A stretch of DNA of 11,918 nt from JBCDBL01 sp039183635 (GCA_039183635.1 JBCDBL010000121.1:1-11918); one strand, 5' to 3'. Counted from the first letter of the stretch, positions 1 through 7,269 are shown. Translations and numbers: made by a program. Notes: generated by a model from the sequence alone, not told the origin.

Positions 1-71
1 ATACCGACTTTATACCGTTGGTCGCGCCGCCGGTGCAAACACAGTGATGCTAAGGCGTTTTAGGCATAATT

Positions 72-145
72 TGGAGGCCTCGGCCGGAATCGAACCGGCG
101 TACACGGATTTGCAATCCGCTGCGTCACCACTCCGCCACGAGGCC
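72..145 (-). tRNA. tRNA-Cys (GCA)
   Basis: Read on the minus strand, this folds as a complete tRNA. The acceptor stem GGCCTCG pairs with CGAGGCC, followed by discriminator T and an encoded CCA (plus-strand 72-74). The T arm carries GGTTCGATTCC. The anticodon loop is TTGCAAA, with anticodon GCA at plus-strand positions 111-113, which decodes cysteine. A promoter-like element lies just upstream at 168-196. The length of 74 with CCA is normal for tRNA-Cys. Confidence 0.97.
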
Positions 146-167
146 GTCCTTGAAGTGGAGGTGGGGG

Positions 168-196
168 GTTCTATCGCTTTGCAGGCGGGGCGTCAA
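168..196 (-). promoter_or_regulatory. sigma70-type promoter of tRNA-Cys
   Basis: On the minus strand, TTGACG (196-191) matches the -35 consensus at 5 of 6 positions. After exactly 17 bases comes TAGAAC (173-168), 4 of 6 for the -10. Transcription would start near 161, about 16 bases before the tRNA 5' end at 145, a normal tRNA leader length. The element lies in the gap between the upstream membrane-protein gene (stop at 225) and the tRNA. Confidence 0.6.
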
Positions 197-224
197 AGAA
201 ATTGCGAAGCAATGCGACGTTGCT

Positions 225-710
225 TTAATGCGCAACATCCTCTTCGCCGGATTTGCGCCGCAAGAACGATTTCCAAACCGGCACTGTCGCTGCGGTTTTA
301 GCGGCTTCCAGCGCTCTTTTGTTGCTGTCCTCAACTTCGTCATAGCGGGGCGTTTCACCCCCATGAAGCACTTCGACCTCCGCCTCCTCCGGCCTTTCCG
401 GCAAGTCCGGGGTGTTTTCATCGATCGATGGGGGGTTCGCCGCTTTAAAGGCCGAGCGTTCCATCTGCGCAGTCAGCTGACGCATTTCAGCAATCTTGTC
501 GTTGATCTGCAAAAGCCGGCGCGCGGCGTTGGCGTCGGCCGCCTTCGCCGCTGCTGCGGCGCGCCCGGCGAAAAGGCAAAGGACCAGCGCGCATAGGCAG
601 AACACGAGTGTTGCGGTCGCCAGGACGGTCTGTAAATCGATCCCGCTATCGATAACGCCTCTATAGCCATTGCCGGCAAGGGTGACGACATCTCCCAGAA
701 AGCTTTCCAT
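225..710 (-). CDS. hypothetical single-pass membrane protein
   Basis: A 161-residue protein that I do not recognise. After a short N-terminal stretch there is one strong hydrophobic segment at about residues 29-48 (LATATLVFCLCALVLCLF region). Next comes an alanine-rich, charged stretch at about 50-90 that looks helical and possibly coiled-coil (RLLQINDKIAEMRQLTAQME). An acidic, proline-rich linker follows (about 93-130), then a basic C-terminal tail (WKSFLRRKSG). Most of the chain should lie on one side of the inner membrane. The ATG at 710 has an AGGG-type ribosome site five bases upstream, which supports this start. It stands alone, transcribed toward tRNA-Cys and away from phr. The frames on the opposite strand give only low-complexity, Arg-rich products, so this strand is the likely coding one. 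Function is unknown. Confidence 0.7.
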   Translation of the reverse strand: MESFLGDVVTLAGNGYRGVIDSGIDLQTVLATATLVFCLCALVLCLFAGRAAAAAKAADANAARRLLQINDKIAEMRQLTAQMERSAFKAANPPSIDENTPDLPERPEEAEVEVLHGGETPRYDEVEDSNKRALEAAKTAATVPVWKSFLRRKSGEEDVAH

Positions 711-827
711 TTACGCCCTGCGCCCCAAAAAAAGCATTACGTTAACCAAAACGTACCAAGCCCGAAGGGCCGGGTCCAGCATCCGCGCGCAATCCAATTT
801 CCCGTGGCGGACGTATCGGGTTAACAG

Positions 828-859
828 TTGATAAACACTCGCCTCGAAGCCCCTATAAT
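828..859 (+). promoter_or_regulatory. candidate phr promoter with near-leaderless start
   Basis: A perfect -10 hexamer, TATAAT (854-859), lies only 11 bases before the phr ATG at 871. Transcription starting six or seven bases downstream would leave a leader of four or five bases, and no Shine-Dalgarno sequence is visible before the ATG. The best -35 look-alike is TTGATA (828-833), but its 20-base spacing is too long for a classic sigma70 promoter. A different sigma factor or activator may be involved. Confidence 0.45.
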
Positions 860-870
860 CTATTGCATTT

Positions 871-2310
871 ATGTCTCAATCTCCGCTTATCGTCTGGTTC
901 CGCAATGACCTTCGCCGCGCTGACAATCCCGCGCTGAGGGCCGCCGCCAACGCCGGCCGGCCGGTCGTGTGTCTGTTTGTTCTCGATGATGAGACGCCTG
1001 GCGACTGGGCCCTTGGCGGCGCTGCGCGGTGGTGGCTGCACGCCTCGCTTGGCGCGTTTTCAAGTGATCTGGAAAAAGCCGGCGGCCGCTTGATCCTGCG
1101 CCGAGGACGCGCGCGCGATGTTGTGCCCGCCTTCGCCCGTGAAATGAAAGCCGCGGGCGTCTATTGGAACCGACGGTACGATGTCGCCGGCAAAGCTGAA
1201 GACGGCGAAATCAAAGAAACTCTTAAAAAGCAGGATCTTGACGCCAGAAGCTTCAATGGCGCTTTGCTGTATGAACCTTGGGAGATCGTCACCGGCTCCG
1301 GCGGGCCTTATCGCGTTTTTACACCGTTCTGGAAGGCGTTGCGCCGGGCGGAGGGGCCGAAGCCGCCCCTGCCCGCCGTGACCAAGCTGCAAGCGCCGAA
1401 GGGCGCGATTAAAAGCGACGTCCTCGATGATTGGGCGCTTCCGCCGACCGCGCCGGACTGGTCCGGCGGTTTGCACGCAACCTGGACACCCGGCGAGACA
1501 GGCGCCCGCAAGCGTCTGAAAGCGTTTCTGGCCGGGCCCATCCGCACCTACGGCGAAGACCGCAATCGACCGGACAGGGCGGGCACGTCAATGCTGTCCC
1601 CGCATCTGCGCTTTGGCGAGATCAGCCCTCGCACGATCTGGGCGGAGACGGTCGGCGCCATGGAGGCCGGGGACGCGCCCGACGGCGAGGCGGAGAAATT
1701 CCTGTCCGAGGTCGCCTGGCGGGAGTTTTCCTACTCCCTCCTTCATTACAATGAAGACTTTCCCGAAGAACCGCTGCAGAAGAAATTCGCCGCATTTCCA
1801 TGGCGTCAAGACGAGGCGCACCTTAACGCCTGGCGGCGAGGCCGGACCGGCTACCCGATTGTCGACGCAGGCATGCGGCAGCTTTGGGAGACCGGCTGGA
1901 TGCATAACCGGGTGCGGATGATCGTGGGATCTTTTCTGGTAAAACACCTGCTCCTCCACTGGCGGGAGGGGGAGGATTGGTTCTGGGACACTCTTGTGGA
2001 CGCCGATCTCGCGAACAACGCCGCCGGCTGGCAGTGGATCGGCGGCTGCGGCGCCGATGCGGCGCCGTACTTCCGGATATTCAACCCCATGACCCAAGGC
2101 GACAAATTCGACCCCGACGGCGCTTATGTCCGCCGGTATGTGCCGGAACTCCGCGATATGCCGGCCAAACACATTCACCAGCCCTGGGACGCCCCTGCGC
2201 CCGTGTTGGAGGCGGCCGGCGTCATCATCGGCAAAACCTACCCCGCCCCCATTGTCGATCACGCAGAGGCCCGTAAACGGGCCCTGGCCGCCTATGAACA
2301 GATCAAATAA
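871..2310 (+). CDS. phr: deoxyribodipyrimidine photo-lyase (class I CPD photolyase)
   Basis: A light-driven flavoenzyme of 479 residues that splits UV-induced cyclobutane pyrimidine dimers using reduced FAD. The N-terminal antenna-binding alpha/beta domain starts with IVWFRNDLRRADNPAL (about 7-22). The C-terminal FAD domain shows TSMLSPHLRFGEISPR (239-254), WRRGRTGYPIVDAGMRQL (321-338), GWMHNRVRM (342-350) and a DADLANNAAGWQW stretch (377-389). The electron-transfer tryptophans of the E. coli enzyme (W306, W359, W382) map by identical spacing to W311, W364 and W387. N383 falls where E. coli N378 contacts the flavin. Length is normal for the family (about 470-480). The start gives the conserved N-terminus directly, but there is no ribosome site (see the promoter entry). 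cfa follows on the same strand after 63 bases, so co-transcription is plausible. A cryptochrome function is less likely given the complete repair-type motifs. Confidence 0.95.
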   Translation: MSQSPLIVWFRNDLRRADNPALRAAANAGRPVVCLFVLDDETPGDWALGGAARWWLHASLGAFSSDLEKAGGRLILRRGRARDVVPAFAREMKAAGVYWNRRYDVAGKAEDGEIKETLKKQDLDARSFNGALLYEPWEIVTGSGGPYRVFTPFWKALRRAEGPKPPLPAVTKLQAPKGAIKSDVLDDWALPPTAPDWSGGLHATWTPGETGARKRLKAFLAGPIRTYGEDRNRPDRAGTSMLSPHLRFGEISPRTIWAETVGAMEAGDAPDGEAEKFLSEVAWREFSYSLLHYNEDFPEEPLQKKFAAFPWRQDEAHLNAWRRGRTGYPIVDAGMRQLWETGWMHNRVRMIVGSFLVKHLLLHWREGEDWFWDTLVDADLANNAAGWQWIGGCGADAAPYFRIFNPMTQGDKFDPDGAYVRRYVPELRDMPAKHIHQPWDAPAPVLEAAGVIIGKTYPAPIVDHAEARKRALAAYEQIK

Positions 2311-2373
2311 TCCCGCGCCGTTCACAATCGCCGGCGCTTCCAGTACCGTTTTTAAAAAACATGGGAGACATGT

Positions 2374-3615
2374 ATGACGATTTCGACCCTGCCTGAGACT
2401 ATGCTGAAGGGAACGCCGGCAAGTTACAAAACGTTAGGTCCGCGCCCGTTCATGCAGGTGGCCATGCGCATCGCAGGGCACATTCAATGGGGAACGATGA
2501 TCGTCGCCCTGCCCGACGGGCGGGTTTTCAAGTTCGAAGGCCGTGAGAAGCCTGAAGAGGTGGGCGTCCTGCTGATAAAGGACTGGCGGTTCGCCCGGAA
2601 AATGATCCTGGGCGGAACGATCGGCCTTTACGAAGCCTTCGAGAAAGACATGTGGGACAGCCCCGACATCGCGCAATTCTTGCGTGTCGGCGCCGCCAAC
2701 GCAGAGGTGATGCAGGGCTATTTCCTGGGCAATGTTTTCGTCCGCCAGCTGAATAACTTGTTCCACACCCTCAACAAAAACACGAAAAACGGCTCCAGGC
2801 GCAATATCATGGCGCACTACGACCTTGGGAATTCGTTTTATAAATTATGGCTCGATCCGACGATGACCTATTCGTCTGCGAAGTTCGCCCATCCGGGTCA
2901 GGATCTTGCAGATGCGCAAACCAACAAGTACCGCGCGCTTGCTGAAAGCATCGATTTAAAGCCTGGCGAAAGGGTGCTTGAAATCGGCTCCGGCTGGGGC
3001 GGGTTCGCCGAATATGCGGCCCGGGAGGTTGGCGCCAGCGTCACCGGCATCACCATCTCCAAGGAGCAGTATGATTTCGCCCAGGAACGCATGTTCCGCG
3101 AAGGGCTGAACGAAAAGGTGGAGATCCGGCTGCAGGATTACCGCGATGTCGACGAACAGTTCGACAAGGCCGCCTCCATCGAAATGTTCGAGGCCGTCGG
3201 TAAGGAGTTCTGGCCGATCTATTTCCATAAGCTGCGGGATTCGCTGAAGCCTGGCGGCGTCGCCGGCCTGCAGATCATCACGATCGCAGACGACATTTTT
3301 CCGTACTATGAAAAAGCATCGGATTTCATTCAGCGCTATATCTTCCCTGGCGGCATGCTGCCCTCCCCCGGCATTTTGCGGGATCAGGTTCAGGCGGCGG
3401 GCCTTTCGTGGCGCCGGGAAGACAGTTTTGGCCTTGATTACGCCGACACGCTGAACGCCTGGCACAAAAGCTTTCTGGCCGCCTGGGACGATATCAGGGA
3501 AATGGGCTTCGACGACCGGTTTAAGAAGCTGTGGCGCTATTACCTGGCCTACTGCGAGGCCGGATTCCGCGGCGGCACAACCGATGTCGCCCAAGTTGCC
3601 GTAGCGCGGGCTTAG
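2374..3615 (+). CDS. cfa: cyclopropane-fatty-acyl-phospholipid synthase family methyltransferase
   Basis: A 413-residue SAM-dependent enzyme, expected to add a methylene bridge to unsaturated acyl chains of membrane phospholipids at the inner membrane. An N-terminal lipid-binding region (about 25-130) precedes the fold-defining AHYDLGNSFYKLWLDPTMTYS (147-167). The SAM-binding motif is VLEIGSGWGG (201-210). MFEAVG (271-276) holds the active-site glutamate position, and FIQRYIFPGGMLPS and YCEAGF complete the family signature. The YSCA motif of E. coli Cfa is YSSA here, so the cysteine that corresponds to E. coli C139 is serine; this is seen in related proteins and does not exclude activity. The ATG at 2374 has GGGAG six bases upstream. 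It sits 63 bases after phr, a pairing also known from the RpoE/ChrR singlet-oxygen regulon of Rhodobacter (from memory). The exact lipid product cannot be told from sequence. Confidence 0.92.
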   Translation: MTISTLPETMLKGTPASYKTLGPRPFMQVAMRIAGHIQWGTMIVALPDGRVFKFEGREKPEEVGVLLIKDWRFARKMILGGTIGLYEAFEKDMWDSPDIAQFLRVGAANAEVMQGYFLGNVFVRQLNNLFHTLNKNTKNGSRRNIMAHYDLGNSFYKLWLDPTMTYSSAKFAHPGQDLADAQTNKYRALAESIDLKPGERVLEIGSGWGGFAEYAAREVGASVTGITISKEQYDFAQERMFREGLNEKVEIRLQDYRDVDEQFDKAASIEMFEAVGKEFWPIYFHKLRDSLKPGGVAGLQIITIADDIFPYYEKASDFIQRYIFPGGMLPSPGILRDQVQAAGLSWRREDSFGLDYADTLNAWHKSFLAAWDDIREMGFDDRFKKLWRYYLAYCEAGFRGGTTDVAQVAVARA

Positions 3616-3712
3616 ATTGGATTGTGTTTGAGATTTATGCAGTGTGGCGCATCAAAATCTGCGAAATTCAGGAATAGCTTGATGGAAATTTTCACCACCA
3701 ACTTGCTCAGTA

Positions 3713-3761
3713 CGTCATCCTGAAAATTTGCGCAGCAAATTATTCAGGACCCGGGGGCGAT
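3713..3761 (+). repeat. palindromic repeat copy A (REP-like)
   Basis: Begins CGTCATCCTGA and ends TCAGG followed by a C/G-rich tail. CCTGAA (3719-3724) pairs with TTCAGG (3743-3748), enclosing a second stem, AATTTGC (3725-3731) with GCAAATT (3735-3741), and a GCA loop. It lies between the convergent cfa and photolyase genes. It pairs with an inverted relative at 3780-3814. No U-run follows, so a role as an intrinsic terminator is not supported. Confidence 0.7.
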
Positions 3762-3779
3762 ACGGCCAAATCATCGCGC

Positions 3780-3814
3780 ATAGCCCCTGGACCCTGACTT
3801 TCGTCAGGGTGACG
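3780..3814 (-). repeat. palindromic repeat copy B, inverted relative of copy A
   Basis: Read on the minus strand it begins CGTCACCCTGA, has a short hairpin and ends TCAGGGTCCAGGGGCTAT, so both ends align with those of copy A while the centre is only 6 bases instead of 20. The hairpin is ACCCTGAC (3791-3798) with GTCAGGGT (3803-3810) and a TTTC loop. The two copies are head-to-head, separated by 18 bases (3762-3779), as in bacterial interspersed palindromic elements. Confidence 0.7.
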
Positions 3815-3841
3815 ATCTCTAAACCAGTTACCGTACACAAA

Positions 3842-5377
3842 TTAAATATTGATTTTCCTTAGAAAATCTTTAGCCTGCTTGCGCACGGCGCGCTTGTCGG
3901 CAGGCTCCATCCTGTCGGCGTTCTTATAAACCAGCCCCATGCGCGGATTGGCGCGCAGACGCTTTTCGTTACGGAAAATGAAGTCCCAATAGAGCGCATT
4001 GAAGGGACAGGCGTCATCTCCGATTTTGACCTTCACATCGTACCGGCACTGTTTGCAGTAGTTTGACATACGATTGATGTAAGCGCCGCTTGCAGCATAG
4101 GGTTTTGAGGCCATGACGCCGCCGTCGGCGTATACGGCCATGCCATGGGTGTTCGGCAACTGCACCCATTCGAAGGCGTCGGCGTAAACCACCAGATACC
4201 ATTCATTGATTTCGTCAGGCGCGACGCCGGCGAGCAACGCAAAGTTACCTGTCACCATCAACCGCTGAATATGGTGGGCGTAGGCGTGGCGCTTGGTGGC
4301 GTCGATCGCCTCGGCCATGCAGACCATGTCGGTGTCGCCGGTCCAGTAGAACGCAGGCAGGGTGCGTGCGGCGGCGAGATGGTTCGTCTCCTTATAGTCC
4401 GGCATTTTCAGCCAGTAGAGCCCGCGCACATACTCCCGCCAGCCGATGATCTGGCGGATGAACCCTTCAACGGCGTTCAAAGGCGCGCGGCCGTCCTTGT
4501 ACGCCTCCTCCGCCGCCTCGCAAACTTCAAGGGGACCGAGAAGGCCGATGTTCAAAGCCGCCGACAACAAGGAATGGTTTAAAAACGTCTCGCCGACGGC
4601 CATGGCGTCCTGATAATCGCCGAAGGCCGGCAGGCAGTCGTCGATAAAATGGTCGAGGGCCCGCAGCGCCTCATCCCGGGTCACGGGCCAGTTGAATGCG
4701 TCAAGATCTCCGAAATGATCCGCAAAACGCGTATTGACGAGCTTGACGACCTCTTTGGTGATCTTGTCCATCGTAAACGACAGACGCGCCGGCGGCGCAT
4801 ATCCCTTGGGCAATTTTTTGCGGTTATCCGCGTCGTAATTCCAGGCCCCGCCCTCCGGCTCCGCCGCGCTGTCCATGAGCAGACCGGTTTTGCGGCGCAT
4901 GTCCCGGTAGAAATACTCCATGCGCAATTGCTTGCGCCCGTCCGCCCAGTCGGCGAACTCGGTTTGCGAGGCGACGAAACGGTCGTCGTTGCGAATGTCG
5001 ACAAGTATGCCGAAATCATCCGCCCACCCTTCCATGTCGTGCAGAAGGCGCCACTCTCCGGGCGCCGTGACAACCAGTTTTTCGAATTTTTTCTCTTTCA
5101 GCGCCCGCCGGACCTCCGCCTTGAGGCTTCCGGCGTTTTTCTTATCGTCCAACTTGACGTAGCGCACCTTGACGCCATCGGCCTTCAAACCTTCGGCGAA
5201 ATGGCGCATGGCGGAGAAAATAAAGGCGATTTTCTGCTTATGATGGCGCACATAAGTCGCCTCGCCCAAGACTTCCGCCATCAAAACGGTGTCTTTAGAT
5301 AGATTGAGGTCGCTTAAGCTCGAAAGGGAGCGCGTAAGTTGATCGCCAAGAACAAGACGCAGTACCGGTATCGTCAC
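3842..5377 (-). CDS. phrB: iron-sulfur (6-4) photolyase / bacterial cryptochrome, PhrB-CryB family
   Basis: A 511-residue member of the FeS-BCP branch (deoxyribodipyrimidine photolyase-related proteins). In the family these bind FAD, a lumazine antenna and a [4Fe-4S] cluster; Agrobacterium PhrB repairs (6-4) photoproducts. The N-terminal LRLVLGDQLT (6-15) is the family start motif. Four cysteines, C353, C441, C444 and C457, have the same spacing as the PhrB cluster ligands I recall (C350, C438, C441, C454; constant offset of 3). H369 and W345, W393, Y394 likewise fall on the recalled catalytic His and electron-transfer positions. Family length is about 505-515. The start is GTG at 5377: an in-frame TAG lies two codons upstream and the next Met would lose the GDQL motif. 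No clear ribosome site is seen, and the gene begins six bases after the DUF6134 stop, so translational coupling is likely. It converges with cfa. Confidence 0.94.
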   Translation of the reverse strand: MTIPVLRLVLGDQLTRSLSSLSDLNLSKDTVLMAEVLGEATYVRHHKQKIAFIFSAMRHFAEGLKADGVKVRYVKLDDKKNAGSLKAEVRRALKEKKFEKLVVTAPGEWRLLHDMEGWADDFGILVDIRNDDRFVASQTEFADWADGRKQLRMEYFYRDMRRKTGLLMDSAAEPEGGAWNYDADNRKKLPKGYAPPARLSFTMDKITKEVVKLVNTRFADHFGDLDAFNWPVTRDEALRALDHFIDDCLPAFGDYQDAMAVGETFLNHSLLSAALNIGLLGPLEVCEAAEEAYKDGRAPLNAVEGFIRQIIGWREYVRGLYWLKMPDYKETNHLAAARTLPAFYWTGDTDMVCMAEAIDATKRHAYAHHIQRLMVTGNFALLAGVAPDEINEWYLVVYADAFEWVQLPNTHGMAVYADGGVMASKPYAASGAYINRMSNYCKQCRYDVKVKIGDDACPFNALYWDFIFRNEKRLRANPRMGLVYKNADRMEPADKRAVRKQAKDFLRKINI

Positions 5378-5383
5378 GCGCGT

Positions 5384-6049
5384 CTATTCGGAAGACAACG
5401 CAGCATATTGCGTTGCGTCGACAGCGCCGCCGGCATAGCCGTAGACGAGCCGTTCTCCACCGACCGTAAATTCAGCGCCGGTCCAATTGTGGTCGATGTA
5501 CCAAAGCTGTAGGTCGACGGTGCCATTTAATTTGTATTCATCGGCGGCGAATTTGTCGCCGCTGGCCATCAATGCGTCAGTCTTGCCGATTTTATTGATC
5601 TCTACATCAATGATTTCACCGTTTTGCGTGTTTAGCAAATAACGGGCCTTCAAAATCTCTTTATTCCAGTAGCTCGATGGCACAGTCCCTAACGGCGCTT
5701 CGCCTTGATAGCCGGAGCCGTCGATTTGCAGGACGCCCTCCTCGCGCAGGGCGCTGAGATTCATTTTCTCGCCATTGTCATTGGTGCTGCTCTCAATCGA
5801 ATACACAGCGCCGTCGCGCCAAACCTCTCGGGAGCGATGCTTATATCGGTAGAGCGTAATTGGGCCGAAACCGACACGCATGTCGATTTCCGTTTCGGCG
5901 ATCGTTTCGTCGCCGACCGCGTTCACGCTGACCTTGTGGGAGCCGATTTTCTCGCCTTTGCGAAAGATGTCGAACGCAGCATCCTTCGCAAAGGCGGGCG
6001 TCGCTGTTGCGACCATGAAAGAAATAGCAAAACCAAACAGTTGCTTCAT
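5384..6049 (-). CDS. exported DUF6134 family protein
   Basis: A 221-residue protein of unknown function. The N-terminus is a classic Sec signal peptide: MKQLFGF start, hydrophobic core to about residue 17, and cleavage expected after AFA (about residue 21). The mature part begins with FDIFRKGEKIGSHKVSV and is rich in alternating polar/hydrophobic strands, suggesting a beta-rich periplasmic domain. It shows features I associate with DUF6134: the early G-x-K-IG-x-H segment, the Y-x-H-x-S-x-E-x-W stretch (about 69-77) and the late LWYIDHNW. No catalytic motif is recognised. Its stop lies six bases before the GTG of the photolyase and in the same reading frame, so the two form an operon with the exported protein first. 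A candidate ECF-type promoter sits about 90 bases upstream. An exported partner next to a cytosolic DNA-repair enzyme suggests a shared stress regulon rather than direct contact. Confidence 0.85.
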   Translation of the reverse strand: MKQLFGFAISFMVATATPAFAKDAAFDIFRKGEKIGSHKVSVNAVGDETIAETEIDMRVGFGPITLYRYKHRSREVWRDGAVYSIESSTNDNGEKMNLSALREEGVLQIDGSGYQGEAPLGTVPSSYWNKEILKARYLLNTQNGEIIDVEINKIGKTDALMASGDKFAADEYKLNGTVDLQLWYIDHNWTGAEFTVGGERLVYGYAGGAVDATQYAALSSE

Positions 6050-6103
6050 AATTTCTAATCCAACCCCTAAACAAACCGCCTGGCACAGGCGAACATCGAT
6101 TTT

Positions 6104-6123
6104 GGCGTTGATTTTTCAACGCC
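6104..6123. other. hairpin in the divergent leader region
   Basis: GGCGTTG (6104-6110) pairs perfectly with CAACGCC (6117-6123) around a six-base ATTTTT loop, extendable by a wobble and an A-T pair. It lies in the presumed 5' leader of the DUF6134 message, about 55 bases before the ATG at 6049, and upstream of the cysteine synthase promoter. No U-run follows on the minus strand. It could affect leader stability or bind a regulator; no function is shown. Confidence 0.5.
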
Positions 6124-6136
6124 GAACCGTCATGTC

Positions 6137-6166
6137 CGATTACGTTTACGTTATGGAAACGGATCA
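6137..6166 (-). promoter_or_regulatory. candidate ECF (RpoE/ChrR-like) promoter of the DUF6134-photolyase pair
   Basis: On the minus strand, TGATCC (6166-6161) is followed after 18 bases by TAATCG (6142-6137). As I recall it, the singlet-oxygen sigma factor RpoE of Rhodobacter uses a TGATCC-like -35 with a TAA-rich -10 about 18 bases away, and photolyase and cfa genes belong to its regulon. TGATCC also occurs by chance inside phr and cfa, so the hexamer alone is weak. The spacing, location and gene content together make the call plausible. The leader would be about 80 bases. Confidence 0.4.
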
Positions 6167-6192
6167 CGCCCGACGGCTTTAACAACGTCGAG

Positions 6193-6221
6193 TTGATGGG
6201 CTAAAGCGGGATCGTTACGAT
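6193..6221 (+). promoter_or_regulatory. sigma70-type promoter of the sulfur operon
   Basis: TTGATG (6193-6198, 4 of 6 for -35) is separated by exactly 17 bases from TACGAT (6216-6221, 4 of 6 for -10). Transcription would begin near 6228, leaving a leader of about 34 bases that contains the GGAG ribosome site before the ATG at 6262. This position argues against the upstream TTG at 6235 as the start codon. Confidence 0.5.
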
Positions 6222-6261
6222 TTTATGGCATCGCTTGATTGCCGATGCGCCGGAGAATGCA

Positions 6262-7269
6262 ATGGATGCCTTTAAGACTGTCATTGACGCGATTGGCGAC
6301 ACGCCGCTGATTAAGTTGAAACGCGCCTCTGAAGAAACCGGCTGCACGATTCTTGGCAAAGCGGAGTTTTTGAACCCGGGGCAATCTGTAAAAGACCGGG
6401 CCGCCCTCGGTATCGTTCGCGACGCCGAAGCCAAGGGACTTCTCAAACCGGGCGGGATCATTGTCGAGGGAACCGCCGGCAACACCGGGATCGGCCTTGC
6501 GCTGGTGGGCGCCGCCCTTGGCTACAAGGTCGTTATCGTGATGCCGAACACGCAATCCGATGAGAAGAAAGACGCCGTCCGTCTTTTGGGCGCAAAACTT
6601 ATCGAGGTCGACGCAAAACCCTACACGGACCCGAACCATTTCGTGCATTACTCCCGCCGTCTTGCGGAAGAGATGGCGCAGACAGAGCCGAACGGGGCGA
6701 TCTGGGCGAACCAGTTCGACAACACGGCGAACGAACGGGCGCATTTTGCGACCACGGGCCCTGAAATCTGGCGCCAGACCGACGGTAAGGTGGATGGCTT
6801 CATCTGCGCCGTCGGCTCCGGCGGAACGCTTTCCGGCGTCGGGCAATATCTGAAAGATCAGAACAAGGACGTGCAAATCGGCCTCGCCGATCCCTGCGGG
6901 GCGAAGCTCTATCATTATTATAAGGACGGCGAATTGAAGTCCGAGGGGTCCTCCGTCATGGAGGGGATCGGCCAGGGACGAATTACGGAGAATTTGAAGA
7001 ACGCTGTCGTCGATCATCCGTTCATGATCGAAGACAACGAAGCGATCGAGATTCTCTACGGCTTGATCGCACAAGAAGGTCTATCCCTTGGAGGTTCCGC
7101 CGGGATGAATGTCGCTGGCGCCGTGCGTCTCGCCAAGGCGCTGGGTCCCGGCAAGACGATCGTCACAATCCTGTGCGACTACGGCAACCGTTACGCCAGC
7201 AAGCTTTATAATCCTGAATTCTTAAAGTCGAAGGACTTGCCTCTGGCGCCGTGGATGACCGCCGAATGA
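6262..7269 (+). CDS. cysK: cysteine synthase family protein (PLP-dependent)
   Basis: A 335-residue fold-type II PLP enzyme, expected to make L-cysteine from O-acetylserine and sulfide. NPGQSVKDRAAL (38-49) contains the Schiff-base lysine, K44. The substrate loop is TAGNTGIGLA (71-80), and GSGGTLSG (185-192) cups the PLP phosphate. The C-terminus carries EGLSLGGSAGMN. Compared with E. coli CysK, the loops read TAGNTG instead of TSGNTG and GSGGT instead of GTGGT. I recall similar loops in other alphaproteobacterial proteins annotated as cysteine synthase A. The start ATG at 6262 has GGAG six bases upstream; an in-frame TTG nine codons earlier has no ribosome site. It is the first gene of the sulfur operon and overlaps the sulfurtransferase start by four bases (ATGA). 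A cystathionine beta-synthase-type activity is the main alternative. Confidence 0.9.
   Translation: MDAFKTVIDAIGDTPLIKLKRASEETGCTILGKAEFLNPGQSVKDRAALGIVRDAEAKGLLKPGGIIVEGTAGNTGIGLALVGAALGYKVVIVMPNTQSDEKKDAVRLLGAKLIEVDAKPYTDPNHFVHYSRRLAEEMAQTEPNGAIWANQFDNTANERAHFATTGPEIWRQTDGKVDGFICAVGSGGTLSGVGQYLKDQNKDVQIGLADPCGAKLYHYYKDGELKSEGSSVMEGIGQGRITENLKNAVVDHPFMIEDNEAIEILYGLIAQEGLSLGGSAGMNVAGAVRLAKALGPGKTIVTILCDYGNRYASKLYNPEFLKSKDLPLAPWMTAE

Noticed and set aside
201..213. ATTGC-TTC-GCAAT hairpin followed by TTTCTTT on the minus strand, after the membrane-protein gene
   Set aside because: The stem is only five A/T-rich pairs and overlaps the tRNA-Cys promoter; too weak to call a terminator.
44..301. 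Plus-strand open frame reading AGIEPAYTDLQSAASP across tRNA-Cys
   Set aside because: Antisense of tRNA-Cys; the protein-like text comes from the tRNA sequence.
742..825. TTAACCA (742-748) and TTAAC (821-825), resembling CtrA half-sites
   Set aside because: Single short half-sites without the TTAA-7-TTAA pairing; chance cannot be excluded.
1588..2325. Long minus-strand open frames opposite phr, also opposite cfa (2956-3594) and cysK (6223-7074)
   Set aside because: GC-rich shadows of strongly supported genes, with no family motifs.
1088..2607. Further TGATCC hexamers inside phr and cfa
   Set aside because: Intragenic, no suitable -10 context and no gene start downstream; treated as background.
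4649..5302. Plus-strand 217-codon frame opposite the iron-sulfur photolyase
   Set aside because: Shadow frame; the minus-strand gene has full family motifs over the same bases.
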